Shown: positions 1-5,992, numbered from the stretch's first letter. The stretch: DNA of 10,073 bases from Chloroflexota bacterium (GCA_021847625.1 JAJZQK010000071.1:1-10073); one strand, 5' to 3'. Numbers and translations: made by a program. Notes: generated by a model from the sequence alone, not told the origin.

Positions 1-456
1 CTCAAGTGCGAGTCGTGCCTCCTCTGCGAGAAGGCCTGCCCGCCGCGGGCGATAACCATAGAGTACGCCCAGCGCGACTCCTTCCGCCCCTTCCGGCGCC
101 GGCCGCCGTTCCGGCCCAAGGCCATCAGCGGCTTCTACCGGCCGCGGCTGGTGTCGCCGGCCGCCTACGAGGGGCCGCGACCGCTCTCCCCCGCCGTCGA
201 TGTGCCGCGCGAGGGGGCGGCGGTGCCCGCGGAGGCGGTGGCCCAGCTGGAGAGGATCATCGTCACGCCGCGCGCGGATGATGACCTGGTGCCGCTGCTG
301 GAGGAGATCCAGGAGAACTTCGGCTACCTGCCGCGCTGGGCTTTGGCAAGGGTGGCGGCAGAGGTCGACGTGCCGATCAGCGACCTCTACAGTATGGCTA
401 CCCTCGGCCCGCGGTTCCGCCTGCGGCCGGCGACGGAAGGGGGAGCGGCCAATTGA
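1..456 (+). CDS. 4Fe-4S ferredoxin / truncated NuoE (HydC-like) fusion subunit, 5' partial
   Basis: Open from the first base to TGA at 454-456, 151 visible residues; the start lies upstream. Visible residues 3-14 carry a C-x2-C-x2-C-x3-CP motif (C3, C6, C9, C13), the classic 4Fe-4S ferredoxin signature, followed by 'RAITIE' as in NuoI-type ferredoxins. A basic, proline-rich linker (about 25-80) leads to residues 83-143, which match the N-terminal helical bundle of NuoE/HndA/HydC proteins ('LLEEIQENFGYLP', 'PISDLYSMATLGPRFRLRP'). In that family a thioredoxin-fold 2Fe-2S domain with four cysteines should follow, but here the protein ends eight residues after 'LRPA' with no cysteine beyond C13. 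It overlaps the NuoF-like gene by 4 bases (ATTGA context). Inferred role: an electron-transfer and docking subunit of the complex encoded by this operon. The fold calls are strong; the function is inferred. Confidence 0.8.
   Translation, partial: LKCESCLLCEKACPPRAITIEYAQRDSFRPFRRRPPFRPKAISGFYRPRLVSPAAYEGPRPLSPAVDVPREGAAVPAEAVAQLERIIVTPRADDDLVPLLEEIQENFGYLPRWALARVAAEVDVPISDLYSMATLGPRFRLRPATEGGAAN
438..445 (+). promoter_or_regulatory. Ribosome binding site for the TTG-started NuoF-like gene
   Basis: The purine run AGGGGGAG ends 7 bases before TTG 453-455. No ATG or GTG nearby keeps the NuoF N-terminal region intact, so this site supports the TTG start. It sits inside the end of the preceding gene, as expected for translational coupling. 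Confidence 0.6.
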
Positions 457-1778
457 GCGAACATATCGAGCGTTGGCTGCTGCTCTCCTCCAACGGCAAG
501 GCGGGACCCGAGAGCATCGAGAGGTACCGGGAACGCCGGGGCTACGCGGGCGCCGAGAGGGCCTTGACGGAGCTCTCCCCCGAGGCCGTGACGGGTATGG
601 TCGAGAAGGTGCGCCTGCGCGGGCGCGGGGGCGGGGGATTTCCCGTCGCCCGCAAGTGGCGCCTCGCGCGCGACAACGCCAAGGGTACGACCTACGTGGT
701 TGCCAACGCCTATGACGCCGACCCCGCCGCGCCGATCTCCCGCGCCCTCATCGAGCACACCCCGCACGCCCTCCTGGAGGGCCTGATCATCGCGGCCTAC
801 GCCGTGGGGGCGCACGAGGCCTTCGTCTACATCCGCGGGGAGAACGCCGAGGCCGTGCGGCGCCTGCGCCTGGCCATCGCCGAGGCCGAGGAACAGCGGT
901 TGCTGGACGTCGACGCCTTCGGCGGCGCCTGGCCGCTGACGGTCAGGATCGTCCGCGGCTGGGGTGGTTTCTCCGGGGGCGAGGAAACGGCGGCGCTCGA
1001 GGCAATTGAAGGCCGGCGGGCGATGCCGCGCCAGAAGCCGCCCTACCCGGTTGAGGTGGGCCTGTGGGGCTATCCGACCGTGGTGCATAGCGCGGAGACG
1101 CTGGCCAACCTGCCGCCGATTCTCCTGGGCGGCGTCGCCGACCAGATCGCCCAGGAGCTGGATTCCGGTTTCGGCATGAAGATCGTCGGCCTCTGCGGCG
1201 ACGTGGCCAAGCCGGGCCTGGTGGAGGTGCCCTTCGGGGCGACGCTGCGCGAGATCATCTTCGGCCTGGGCGGCGGCGTGCCCGAGGGGCGCAAAGTGAA
1301 AGGGGTCCAGATCGGCGGCCCGACCGGGGCCGTGCTGCCCGCCTCCTACCTCGATACGCCGCTCGGCTACAGATCCCTGGCCGCGGCCGACGCCTTCCTC
1401 GGCTCGGGGAGCATGCACGTCATCGCCGACGACGGCTGCGCCGTCCACTATGCCCTGGACCAGATATCCTACCTGGCGCACGAGTCGTGCGGCAAGTGCG
1501 TCCCCTGTCGGCTCGGTCTGCAGCGGCTGGTGGGCCTGCTGGAGGGAGTGGTGAGCAACATCGGCCGCCAGAGCGACGTCCTGCTGATGCAGGAGCTGGC
1601 GGAGGTGGTGCAGAACTCCTCGCTGTGCGGCTTCGGCGCCAAGGCGCCGACCGTGCTGCTGTCGACGATTCTGCACTTCCGGCAGGACTACGGCGACCAC
1701 ATTGAGGCCGGCCGCTGCACCCCCGGGCATTGCCAACCGCTGCGGACGCGCCGACTGGAGAGGAAGACTGCCATATGA
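453..1778 (+). CDS. Short NuoF/HydB-like flavoprotein with 4Fe-4S site
   Basis: 441 residues from a TTG start overlapping the upstream stop. NuoF family proteins carry FMN, oxidise or reduce NAD(H) and pass electrons to a 4Fe-4S cluster. Visible: the FMN loop 'RGRGGGGFP' (56-64), 'PPYPVEVGLWGYPTVVHSAETLANLP' region (196-221), and the C-terminal cluster ligands C346, C349, C352 ('SCGKCVPC') and C392. Oddities: the usual 'NADEG(D/E)PG' nucleotide/FMN motif is 'NAYDADPA' (85-92), and 'YICGEET' is 'FSGGEET' (173-179), although E177 and E178 remain. The N-terminal 2Fe-2S domain and the C-terminal double 4Fe-4S ferredoxin of HydB/StnB proteins are both absent. However, a 'C-x4-C' tail (C422, C427, 'CTPGHC') like the one before that ferredoxin is kept. 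The stop overlaps the next ATG. Family assignment is firm; the nucleotide used is uncertain because of the altered motif. Confidence 0.88.
   Translation: MSEHIERWLLLSSNGKAGPESIERYRERRGYAGAERALTELSPEAVTGMVEKVRLRGRGGGGFPVARKWRLARDNAKGTTYVVANAYDADPAAPISRALIEHTPHALLEGLIIAAYAVGAHEAFVYIRGENAEAVRRLRLAIAEAEEQRLLDVDAFGGAWPLTVRIVRGWGGFSGGEETAALEAIEGRRAMPRQKPPYPVEVGLWGYPTVVHSAETLANLPPILLGGVADQIAQELDSGFGMKIVGLCGDVAKPGLVEVPFGATLREIIFGLGGGVPEGRKVKGVQIGGPTGAVLPASYLDTPLGYRSLAAADAFLGSGSMHVIADDGCAVHYALDQISYLAHESCGKCVPCRLGLQRLVGLLEGVVSNIGRQSDVLLMQELAEVVQNSSLCGFGAKAPTVLLSTILHFRQDYGDHIEAGRCTPGHCQPLRTRRLERKTAI
1757..1764 (+). promoter_or_regulatory. Ribosome binding site choosing ATG 1775 for the GltD-fusion gene
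   Basis: GGAGAGGA lies 10 bases before ATG 1775-1777. That ATG overlaps the NuoF-like stop as ATGA. The alternative in-frame start at 1730 would lie 48 bases inside the upstream gene with no comparable site. Confidence 0.6.
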
Positions 1779-4168
1779 GCGTAAAATACGTGCCGTTCCA
1801 CCAAGTCCCCTCTCGCGTGGAGGAGACGCATCCCGAGCACGCCGACGGCCACCGCCTGGTCAGCCTGACCATCGACGGTCGGCCGGTGCAGGCGATCGCG
1901 GGCATCACCATACTCCAGGCGGCTCAGGCGGCCGGTATCGACATTCCGACCCTCTGCAGTGACGAGAAGCTGGAGGCGATGGGCGGCTGCCGCCTGTGCA
2001 TCGTGGAGATAGAGGGCGAGGAGAAGCCTCTGCCCTCCTGCAGCACTCGGGTCGCGGAAGGGATGGTGGTGCAGACCAACACCGAGCGCCTGCGCAAGCT
2101 GCGGCGGACGACGCTTGAGCTCATCCTCTCCGATCACAACGCCTATTGCCAGCCGCCGTGCCAGGTCTACTGCCCCACACACATCGACATCCCCGGCTTC
2201 CTGGAGCTCAACGCGGCGGGGAAGTTTCGCGAGGCGGCGGCGCTGCTCAAGCAGGTGCTGCCGTTCCCCTACACCCTGGGCCTCGTCTGCCCGCGGCCGT
2301 GCGAGAACGTCTGCCGCCGGCAGCTCGTGGAGGAGCCGATCGCGATTTGCCAGAGCCACCAGTATCACGGCGAGCGAGTGATCGACGATCCGCCCCTGCC
2401 CTGGCCGCGGGAGGCCCCGACGGGGCGCAAGGTGGCCGTGGTCGGCGCCGGGCCGGCGGGCCTCGCCTGCGCCTATTATCTGGCCCTCAAGGGGCACAGC
2501 GTGAAGGTGTTCGAGGCGCTCCCGAAGCAGGGCGGCATGCTCCGCTACGGCATCCCTCAGTACCGGCTGCCGAAGGAGATGCTGGACAAGGAGCTCAACT
2601 GCGTATGGAGCCTGGGGGTCGAGCTGGAGTGCGACGCCGCCCTCGGCCGCGACTTCACGGTCGACGACCTCTTCGCCCGAGGTTACGAGGCCGTCTTCCT
2701 GGGCATCGGCGCCCACAAGAGCAATGAGCTAGGTCTGCCGGGTGAGGACCTGCCCGGGACGATGACGGCGGTCGAGTTCCTGCGCCGGGTGGGCCTGGGT
2801 GAGAAGGTCGAGGTAGGCCCGCGGGTGATCGTCATCGGCGGCGGCTTCACCGCCTTCGACGCCGCCCGCACTTCCAGGCGCCTGGGGGCGACCAAGGTCG
2901 ACGTAGTGTACCGTCGCTCGCGCAAGGAGATGGGCGCCCACCCGACGGAGGTGGACGACGCCGAGCACGAGGGCATCGAGCTGCACATCCTCGCCGGCCC
3001 GGTGCGCATCGTCGAGTGCGAGGGGCGAGCGGTCGGCGTGGAGTTCATCCGCATGGAGCTGGGCGAGCCCGACGCCCGGGGCCGGCGGCGGCCCGTGCCG
3101 AAGCCTGGCTCGGAGTTCACCATCGAGGCCGACACGATTATCGCCGCCATCGGCCAGAAGCCGGAGCTCGACTTCCTGGCCAAGGAGACGGGCATCCAGG
3201 CGACGAAGCGGGGGACGATAGCCGCCGGGGATGGCAACTACATGACCGACCGGCCGGGCGTCTTCGCCGGGGGCGATGCCACGCTCGGCGCCTCCACCGT
3301 GATCCAGTCGGTGGCCTGCGGCAAGCTGGCCGCGCGCGGCATCGATGCCTACCTACGAGGCGAAGACATGGCCGAGGTCGATAAGCGGATCCTGGCGGAG
3401 GAGGAACGGCCCGATCTGATCTCGATTGTACCCTATAAGCCGCTGCACGACCGCGTGCCGATGAACTTCTTGCCTTTTGAGGAGCGCAAGGGCAACTTCA
3501 AGCTCGTCGAACTGGGCTTCAGCGAGGAGCAGGCGAAGGAAGAGGCGGCACGCTGCCTGCAGTGCGTCTGCCCGGCGGCCAGCCGCTGCCATCTCCAACG
3601 CCTGAGCATCGAGCACGGCCTGACGGACAATCGCTTCCACGGCGGCGAGCCGCGCGACTTCCACGACTACGTGCCCGACACGTCGCACTCCTTCATCCTG
3701 CGTGACCTGAACAAGTGCATCAACTGCACCCAGTGCGTGCGCATCTGCCGCGACGTGATCGGCCCGGACTGCTACGGGCTGATGGGGCGCGGCTTCGACA
3801 CGATCGTAACGACGCCGTTCCACGCCTCGCTCAACGAGAGCAACTGCGTCTCCTGCGGCGCCTGTGCCGAGACGTGCCCGACGGGGGCGCTGATGCTGCG
3901 CGAACGCGTGGTGGAGCGCTACGAGCTGGACATCTCGCGCTGCATCTTCTGCGGCGACTGCGTGGAGGTCTGCCCGCACGGGGCGCTGGCGGAGACGCCG
4001 GTCTTCGAGTTCGCCAACTACGACCGCTTCCGGCCGATGAAGCTGGCCAAGGAGGAGCTCGCGGCGGCACCGGAGTACGAGCGGCCGAAGGTAAAGCCGG
4101 CCAAGGTCTCGCGAGAGGAGCTCAAGCCGGTGATCTATCCCAAGCTGCCGCGCAACTGGCGGGAATAG
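1775..4168 (+). CDS. NuoG/HydA-type 2Fe-2S, GltD/NfnB FAD-NAD(P)H and poly-ferredoxin fusion (StnA-like)
   Basis: 797 residues. Domains in order: a 2Fe-2S ferredoxin (about 28-105; ligands C61, C72, C75, C89, spacing x10-x2-x13 as in NuoG/HydA); a GltD-type cysteine region (C125, C129, C133, then C172, C176, C180 in 'VCPRPCENVC'); the FAD Rossmann motif 'VVGAGPAGLA' (222-231); the NAD(P)H Rossmann motif 'VIGGGFTAFDAAR' (353-365) followed by 'YRRSRKEM' (379-386), whose arginines suit the NADPH 2'-phosphate; and the FAD-closing motif 'GDATLGASTVIQSV' (500-513). The C-terminal part holds C594/C597/C599/C605 and three C-x2-C-x2-C-x3-C motifs (648-658, 691-701, 723-733), the last with a NuoI-like tail. 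The molybdopterin or H-cluster domain of NuoG/HydA is replaced by GltD/NfnB. Role: probably NAD(P)H-linked electron transfer with ferredoxin and the NuoF-like subunit, cytoplasmic (no signal peptide or membrane segment). Bifurcation is inferred from the StnA/NfnB resemblance. Confidence 0.9.
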   Translation: MSVKYVPFHQVPSRVEETHPEHADGHRLVSLTIDGRPVQAIAGITILQAAQAAGIDIPTLCSDEKLEAMGGCRLCIVEIEGEEKPLPSCSTRVAEGMVVQTNTERLRKLRRTTLELILSDHNAYCQPPCQVYCPTHIDIPGFLELNAAGKFREAAALLKQVLPFPYTLGLVCPRPCENVCRRQLVEEPIAICQSHQYHGERVIDDPPLPWPREAPTGRKVAVVGAGPAGLACAYYLALKGHSVKVFEALPKQGGMLRYGIPQYRLPKEMLDKELNCVWSLGVELECDAALGRDFTVDDLFARGYEAVFLGIGAHKSNELGLPGEDLPGTMTAVEFLRRVGLGEKVEVGPRVIVIGGGFTAFDAARTSRRLGATKVDVVYRRSRKEMGAHPTEVDDAEHEGIELHILAGPVRIVECEGRAVGVEFIRMELGEPDARGRRRPVPKPGSEFTIEADTIIAAIGQKPELDFLAKETGIQATKRGTIAAGDGNYMTDRPGVFAGGDATLGASTVIQSVACGKLAARGIDAYLRGEDMAEVDKRILAEEERPDLISIVPYKPLHDRVPMNFLPFEERKGNFKLVELGFSEEQAKEEAARCLQCVCPAASRCHLQRLSIEHGLTDNRFHGGEPRDFHDYVPDTSHSFILRDLNKCINCTQCVRICRDVIGPDCYGLMGRGFDTIVTTPFHASLNESNCVSCGACAETCPTGALMLRERVVERYELDISRCIFCGDCVEVCPHGALAETPVFEFANYDRFRPMKLAKEELAAAPEYERPKVKPAKVSREELKPVIYPKLPRNWRE

Positions 4169-4176
4169 GGCGTAGG

Positions 4177-4389
4177 TCAAGGCGAAGGCTGTAACATACA
4201 GGGGAGAGCATCCGGTCGCCTGTCTGGAAAGAGCCGTTCGCCCCTACATGCTGTCGGGTCGGCAGCGTCCTGGTAGCACAGCGGTGCGAAGCGCTCGAAC
4301 CAATCGGCCAGTGTCTCAGCATCGTGGCTGGCCAGGAAACGACCGAGAGCGTGAGCGTCATATGTCGAGATCCTACTTGGCATAGTCAC
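4177..4389 (-). CDS. Possible small hypothetical protein or gene remnant
   Basis: A 70-residue frame on the - strand starting at GTG 4389 (or ATG six bases later), with a weak AGGA about 6 bases upstream. Its N-terminal half reads like a real helical protein ('YDAHALGRFLASHDAETLADWFERFAPL'-type composition around residues 10-37), while the C-terminal half is arginine- and proline-rich and looks unstructured. I do not recognise it. It lies convergent to the redox operon, ending 9 bases after that operon's stop. In GC-rich DNA a frame of this size can arise by chance, so it may be spurious or a fragment of a decayed gene. Confidence 0.22.
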   Translation of the reverse strand: MTMPSRISTYDAHALGRFLASHDAETLADWFERFAPLCYQDAADPTACRGERLFPDRRPDALPCMLQPSP

Positions 4390-4539
4390 GCAAATCCTGG
4401 CGCAGGATCAGGCCTACGTGGCCAGGCTGGAGAGACATTATCACATAGTCAAGGAGCTAGCCGCGGGAGTTGGGAGCAGCGCGACGGGAGGGCGGCAATC
4501 GCCGAAGGGCGCTAAGCGAGAGACGTCGGCAGGGAAGGC

Positions 4540-4546
4540 GGAGGGG
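4540..4546 (+). promoter_or_regulatory. Ribosome binding site choosing ATG 4556
   Basis: GGAGGGG lies 9 bases before ATG 4556-4558. It favours this start over the in-frame GTG at 4418, which has no comparable site and would add 46 residues of low-complexity sequence. Confidence 0.6.
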
Positions 4547-4555
4547 CATCAGACC

Positions 4556-5089
4556 ATGAGCGCTGCCAGTGGGCGGAAGGCCGCCGCAGCTAGCGAGACC
4601 GTGCCGGCGGCCATGCGTCCCACCTTCGAGGCCATCGTCGACATTGCCGAGCCCTTCTGCCGGGAGTACCTGGACGAGGAGTACGCGCAGCTCAGCCGCA
4701 AGCTCGCCGCGGCGCTGGCTCGCAAGCGTCCCTCGCCGCTTGTCCGGGGCAAGCCCCAGGTGTGGGCTTGCGCCATCGTGTACGCCCTGGGCAGCAACAA
4801 CTTCCTCTGGGATAAGACACAGACACCCCACATGAGAGCCGACGAGATCTGCCGATGCTTCGGCGTCAGCAAGAGCACGGCGGGGAACAAGGCTAGAGCG
4901 ATCATGGATGCCCTGAAGATGGGTCTGGCCGATCCCCGCTGGTACCGGCCGAGCCAGCTGGATAGAAACCCGATGGCGTGGTGGATCATGGTCGATGGGC
5001 TGATGGTAGACGCGCGGACCGCTCCCCGCGAGATCCAAGAAGAGGCGCACCGCAAAGGACTGATTCCCTACCTGCCGGGAAGGCAATAG
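4556..5089 (+). CDS. DUF6398 domain-containing protein
   Basis: 177 residues from ATG 4556. From residue about 20 onward it matches my recollection of DUF6398: 'FEAIVDIAEPFCREYLDEEY' (24-43), 'KLAAALARKRPSPLVRGKPQVWA' (49-71), 'FLWDKTQTPHMRADEICRCFGVSKST' (83-108) and 'APREIQEEAHRKGLIPYLP' (156-174). The segment 94-118 ('RADEICRCFGVSKSTAGNKARAI') has the look of a helix-turn-helix, so DNA binding is possible but not shown. In other genomes this domain also occurs attached to other domains; here it stands alone with a short alanine-rich N-terminus. No signal peptide or membrane segment. The family has no known biochemical function, and its neighbours (redox operon upstream, fluoride operon downstream) do not suggest one. 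Confidence 0.72.
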   Translation: MSAASGRKAAAASETVPAAMRPTFEAIVDIAEPFCREYLDEEYAQLSRKLAAALARKRPSPLVRGKPQVWACAIVYALGSNNFLWDKTQTPHMRADEICRCFGVSKSTAGNKARAIMDALKMGLADPRWYRPSQLDRNPMAWWIMVDGLMVDARTAPREIQEEAHRKGLIPYLPGRQ

Positions 5090-5321
5090 GCGGGGAATCC
5101 GAGGAGGGTCTTGTTCGCTAAGCGAGTGCCAGTATTCCGAGTTCTTGGCGATCGACCGTCCGTTCAGGAGGGAGTAGATGGCCGAGTTGCGTGCTTTGTC
5201 GACGCTGGCGACCATCATCCCGACCAGGTTCCAGAGCACCTACAGGGTACCGCAACGCCGCTCACTTTTGCAGGGATTACAGACCATCACCTTTGTGGTG
5301 GAACCGCGGAGTATGCCGACG
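5090..5321. other. Intergenic stretch before the fluoride operon promoter
   Basis: About 230 bases with no recognised gene, so 5090-5584 is nearly 500 bases without a recognised coding region once the promoter and riboswitch are included. It contains a possible 63-residue frame (5178-5369) and a small hairpin at 5284-5301 (7-bp stem CCATCAC/GTGGTGG with one G-T pair, loop CTTT) that is not followed by a T-run. Confidence 0.5.
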
Positions 5322-5369
5322 TTGCTTTCACTTGCCGTCCCGTGCTATACTCACCCGCGCAGAAGATAG
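5178..5369 (+). CDS. Possible small ORF ending at the riboswitch
   Basis: A 63-residue frame from ATG 5178 with a good purine-rich site (AGGAGGGAG) about 4 bases upstream. The product is arginine- and leucine-rich ('MAELRALSTLATIIPTRFQS...') and is not recognised. Its stop lies at the first bases of the fluoride aptamer, and the promoter of the fluoride operon lies inside it, which argues that it is a remnant or chance frame. A truncated transposase N-terminus is another possibility I cannot confirm. Confidence 0.2.
   Translation: MAELRALSTLATIIPTRFQSTYRVPQRRSLLQGLQTITFVVEPRSMPTLLSLAVPCYTHPRRR
5322..5351 (+). promoter_or_regulatory. Sigma-70-like promoter of the fluoride operon
   Basis: TTGCTT (5322-5327) and TATACT (5346-5351) are separated by 18 bases; TATACT differs from the consensus -10 by one base. 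Transcription would begin near 5358, about ten bases before the aptamer, as expected for a riboswitch leader. The -35 is weaker than the -10. Confidence 0.55.
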
Positions 5370-5436
5370 GCGATGGAGTCCGCCGAGGCGTGGCTTGGGG
5401 CCCGCTTGAACTGCGGTAATGCTGATGACTCCTACC
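5367..5436 (+). ncRNA. Fluoride riboswitch aptamer (crcB motif)
   Basis: The 5' block GGCGATGGAGTCCGCC (5369-5384) and the 3' block CTGATGACTCCTAC (5422-5435) match the fluoride (crcB) motif, and AACTGC at 5409-5414 fits the conserved AAC before the short internal hairpin. GGAGTC (5375-5380) is fully complementary to GACTCC (5427-5432), and GGCG (5369-5372) to CGCC (5381-5384). Between the CGCC and AAC elements is an insertion of about 24 bases that can form its own GC-rich hairpin. The aptamer senses intracellular fluoride, and the gene downstream is the fluoride channel crcB, which confirms the assignment. In this class, fluoride binding normally turns expression on. Confidence 0.92.
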
Positions 5437-5467
5437 TGGGCGCGAGCCTTCGGGTAGGAGTCTTGTT
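5427..5467 (+). terminator. Riboswitch-controlled intrinsic terminator
   Basis: GACTCCTACC (5427-5436) pairs perfectly with GGTAGGAGTC (5453-5462), a 10-bp stem. The loop holds a further GGC/GCC mini-stem capped by a GCGA tetraloop. A short T-rich tail (TTGTT, 5463-5467) follows. The 5' arm is the same strand that closes the fluoride aptamer with GGAGTC, so aptamer and terminator are mutually exclusive: fluoride-bound aptamer means read-through. The tail is short for a strong terminator. Confidence 0.75.
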
Positions 5468-5501
5468 ATGCCCAATGTAGGCCCAGGCTTCCTGCCCACT
5501 C

Positions 5502-5536
5502 GGACTGCCGGCCGTCGTTTCCCCTGGCGGCAGTCC
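5502..5536 (+). other. Second strong hairpin in the crcB leader
   Basis: GGACTGCCG (5502-5510) and CGGCAGTCC (5528-5536) form a perfect 9-bp stem, extendable by two C-G pairs past one bulged G. No T-run follows (next bases are CATAGG), so it is not an ordinary intrinsic terminator. It lies between the riboswitch terminator and crcB, about 48 bases before the start codon. Possible roles are mRNA stabilisation or processing; none is shown. Confidence 0.5.
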
Positions 5537-5584
5537 CATAGGCTTGGACCGACAACGATCCGCGGGGGGCGATGCATAGCCGTG

Positions 5585-5956
5585 ATGAAGTATATACTTA
5601 TAGGGCTTGGGGGGTTCCTCGGCGCCAATTGCCGCTACTTGGTCGGCGGTTGGGCTGCAGAACGCTTCGGCTCGACCTTTCCGTACGGGACCCTTCTCGT
5701 GAACGTGACGGGAAGCTTCCTCATTGGCCTGTTTCTGGCAATCACCGCCGAGCGTCTTGTCGTAGCCCCAAATCTGCGGCTTCTCTTCGCCGTGGGGTTC
5801 CTGGGTGCTTACACGACGTTCTCCACGTTCTCGTTCGAATCGCTGGCCCTTCTGGAGGCCAGAGCCTATACCGCCGCGACCGCCAACGTATTGGGGAACC
5901 TGCTGCTGGCAGGGTTGGCCGTGACGCTCGGCGTTGTATTCGGACGTGCCTTGTAA
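5585..5956 (+). CDS. crcB: Fluoride channel/exporter CrcB (FluC)
   Basis: 123 residues, the normal size for a single-gene CrcB/Fluc, which works in the cytoplasmic membrane as a dual-topology dimer letting fluoride leave the cell. Visible family marks: 'GGFLGANCRY' (9-18), 'PYGTLLVNVTGSFLIG' (33-48) with the conserved N40, and 'GAYTTFSTFSFE' (74-85) with the TTFST segment and phenylalanines that line the fluoride path. Four hydrophobic stretches (about 3-22, 35-54, 65-85, 97-118) fit the four-helix topology. ATG 5585 is chosen because the family begins at 'MKYILIGLGG'; the same frame is open from 5468, but that extension would run through the second leader hairpin. The ribosome site is weak (a G-run 15 bases upstream); GTG 5582 is an alternative. 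Controlled by the upstream fluoride riboswitch. Confidence 0.95.
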   Translation: MKYILIGLGGFLGANCRYLVGGWAAERFGSTFPYGTLLVNVTGSFLIGLFLAITAERLVVAPNLRLLFAVGFLGAYTTFSTFSFESLALLEARAYTAATANVLGNLLLAGLAVTLGVVFGRAL

Positions 5957-5977
5957 GGCCAACCGAGATCTCCGACG

Positions 5978-5984
5978 AAAGGAG
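5978..5984 (+). promoter_or_regulatory. Ribosome binding site for the GTG-started DUF190-CBS gene
   Basis: AAAGGAG lies 8 bases before GTG 5993-5995, supporting a GTG start in the 36-base gap after crcB. Confidence 0.6.
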
Positions 5985-5992
5985 TAGCCGCT

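Larger units (their letters stand above)
4169..4555. other. Gene-poor stretch between the redox operon and the DUF6398 gene
   Basis: About 390 bases with no recognised gene. No hairpin with a T-run was found after the redox operon stop. The - strand is open from 4389 to 4177 (listed separately). The + strand frame of the next gene is open upstream from about 4355 without a recognisable domain or a good ribosome binding site. It could be the decayed end of a lost gene. Confidence 0.5.

Noticed and set aside
387..1736. 449-codon open frame on the - strand opposite the NuoF-like gene
   Set aside because: The + strand carries clear NuoF motifs over the same bases; long antisense frames are expected in GC-rich coding DNA, and the product is arginine/histidine/alanine-rich with no recognisable domain.
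1688..4180. Open frames of 342 and 275 codons on the - strand opposite the GltD-fusion gene
   Set aside because: Shadows of the + strand gene, whose cofactor motifs run through the whole span; the antisense products show no domain.
4418..4555. N-terminal extension of the DUF6398 protein from GTG 4418
   Set aside because: No ribosome site, low-complexity content, and a strong site with ATG at 4556 just where the family begins.
4457..5239. 260-codon open frame on the - strand across the DUF6398 gene
   Set aside because: The + strand frame matches a known family from start to end and has a good ribosome site; the antisense product is not recognisable.
5284..5301. Small hairpin CCATCAC/GTGGTGG as a terminator for the upstream gene
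   Set aside because: Only 7 base pairs with a wobble and no T-run after it.
5468..5584. N-terminal extension of CrcB from ATG 5468
   Set aside because: It would add 39 residues unlike the family, and the ATG lies directly after the terminator hairpin, with the second leader hairpin inside the extension.
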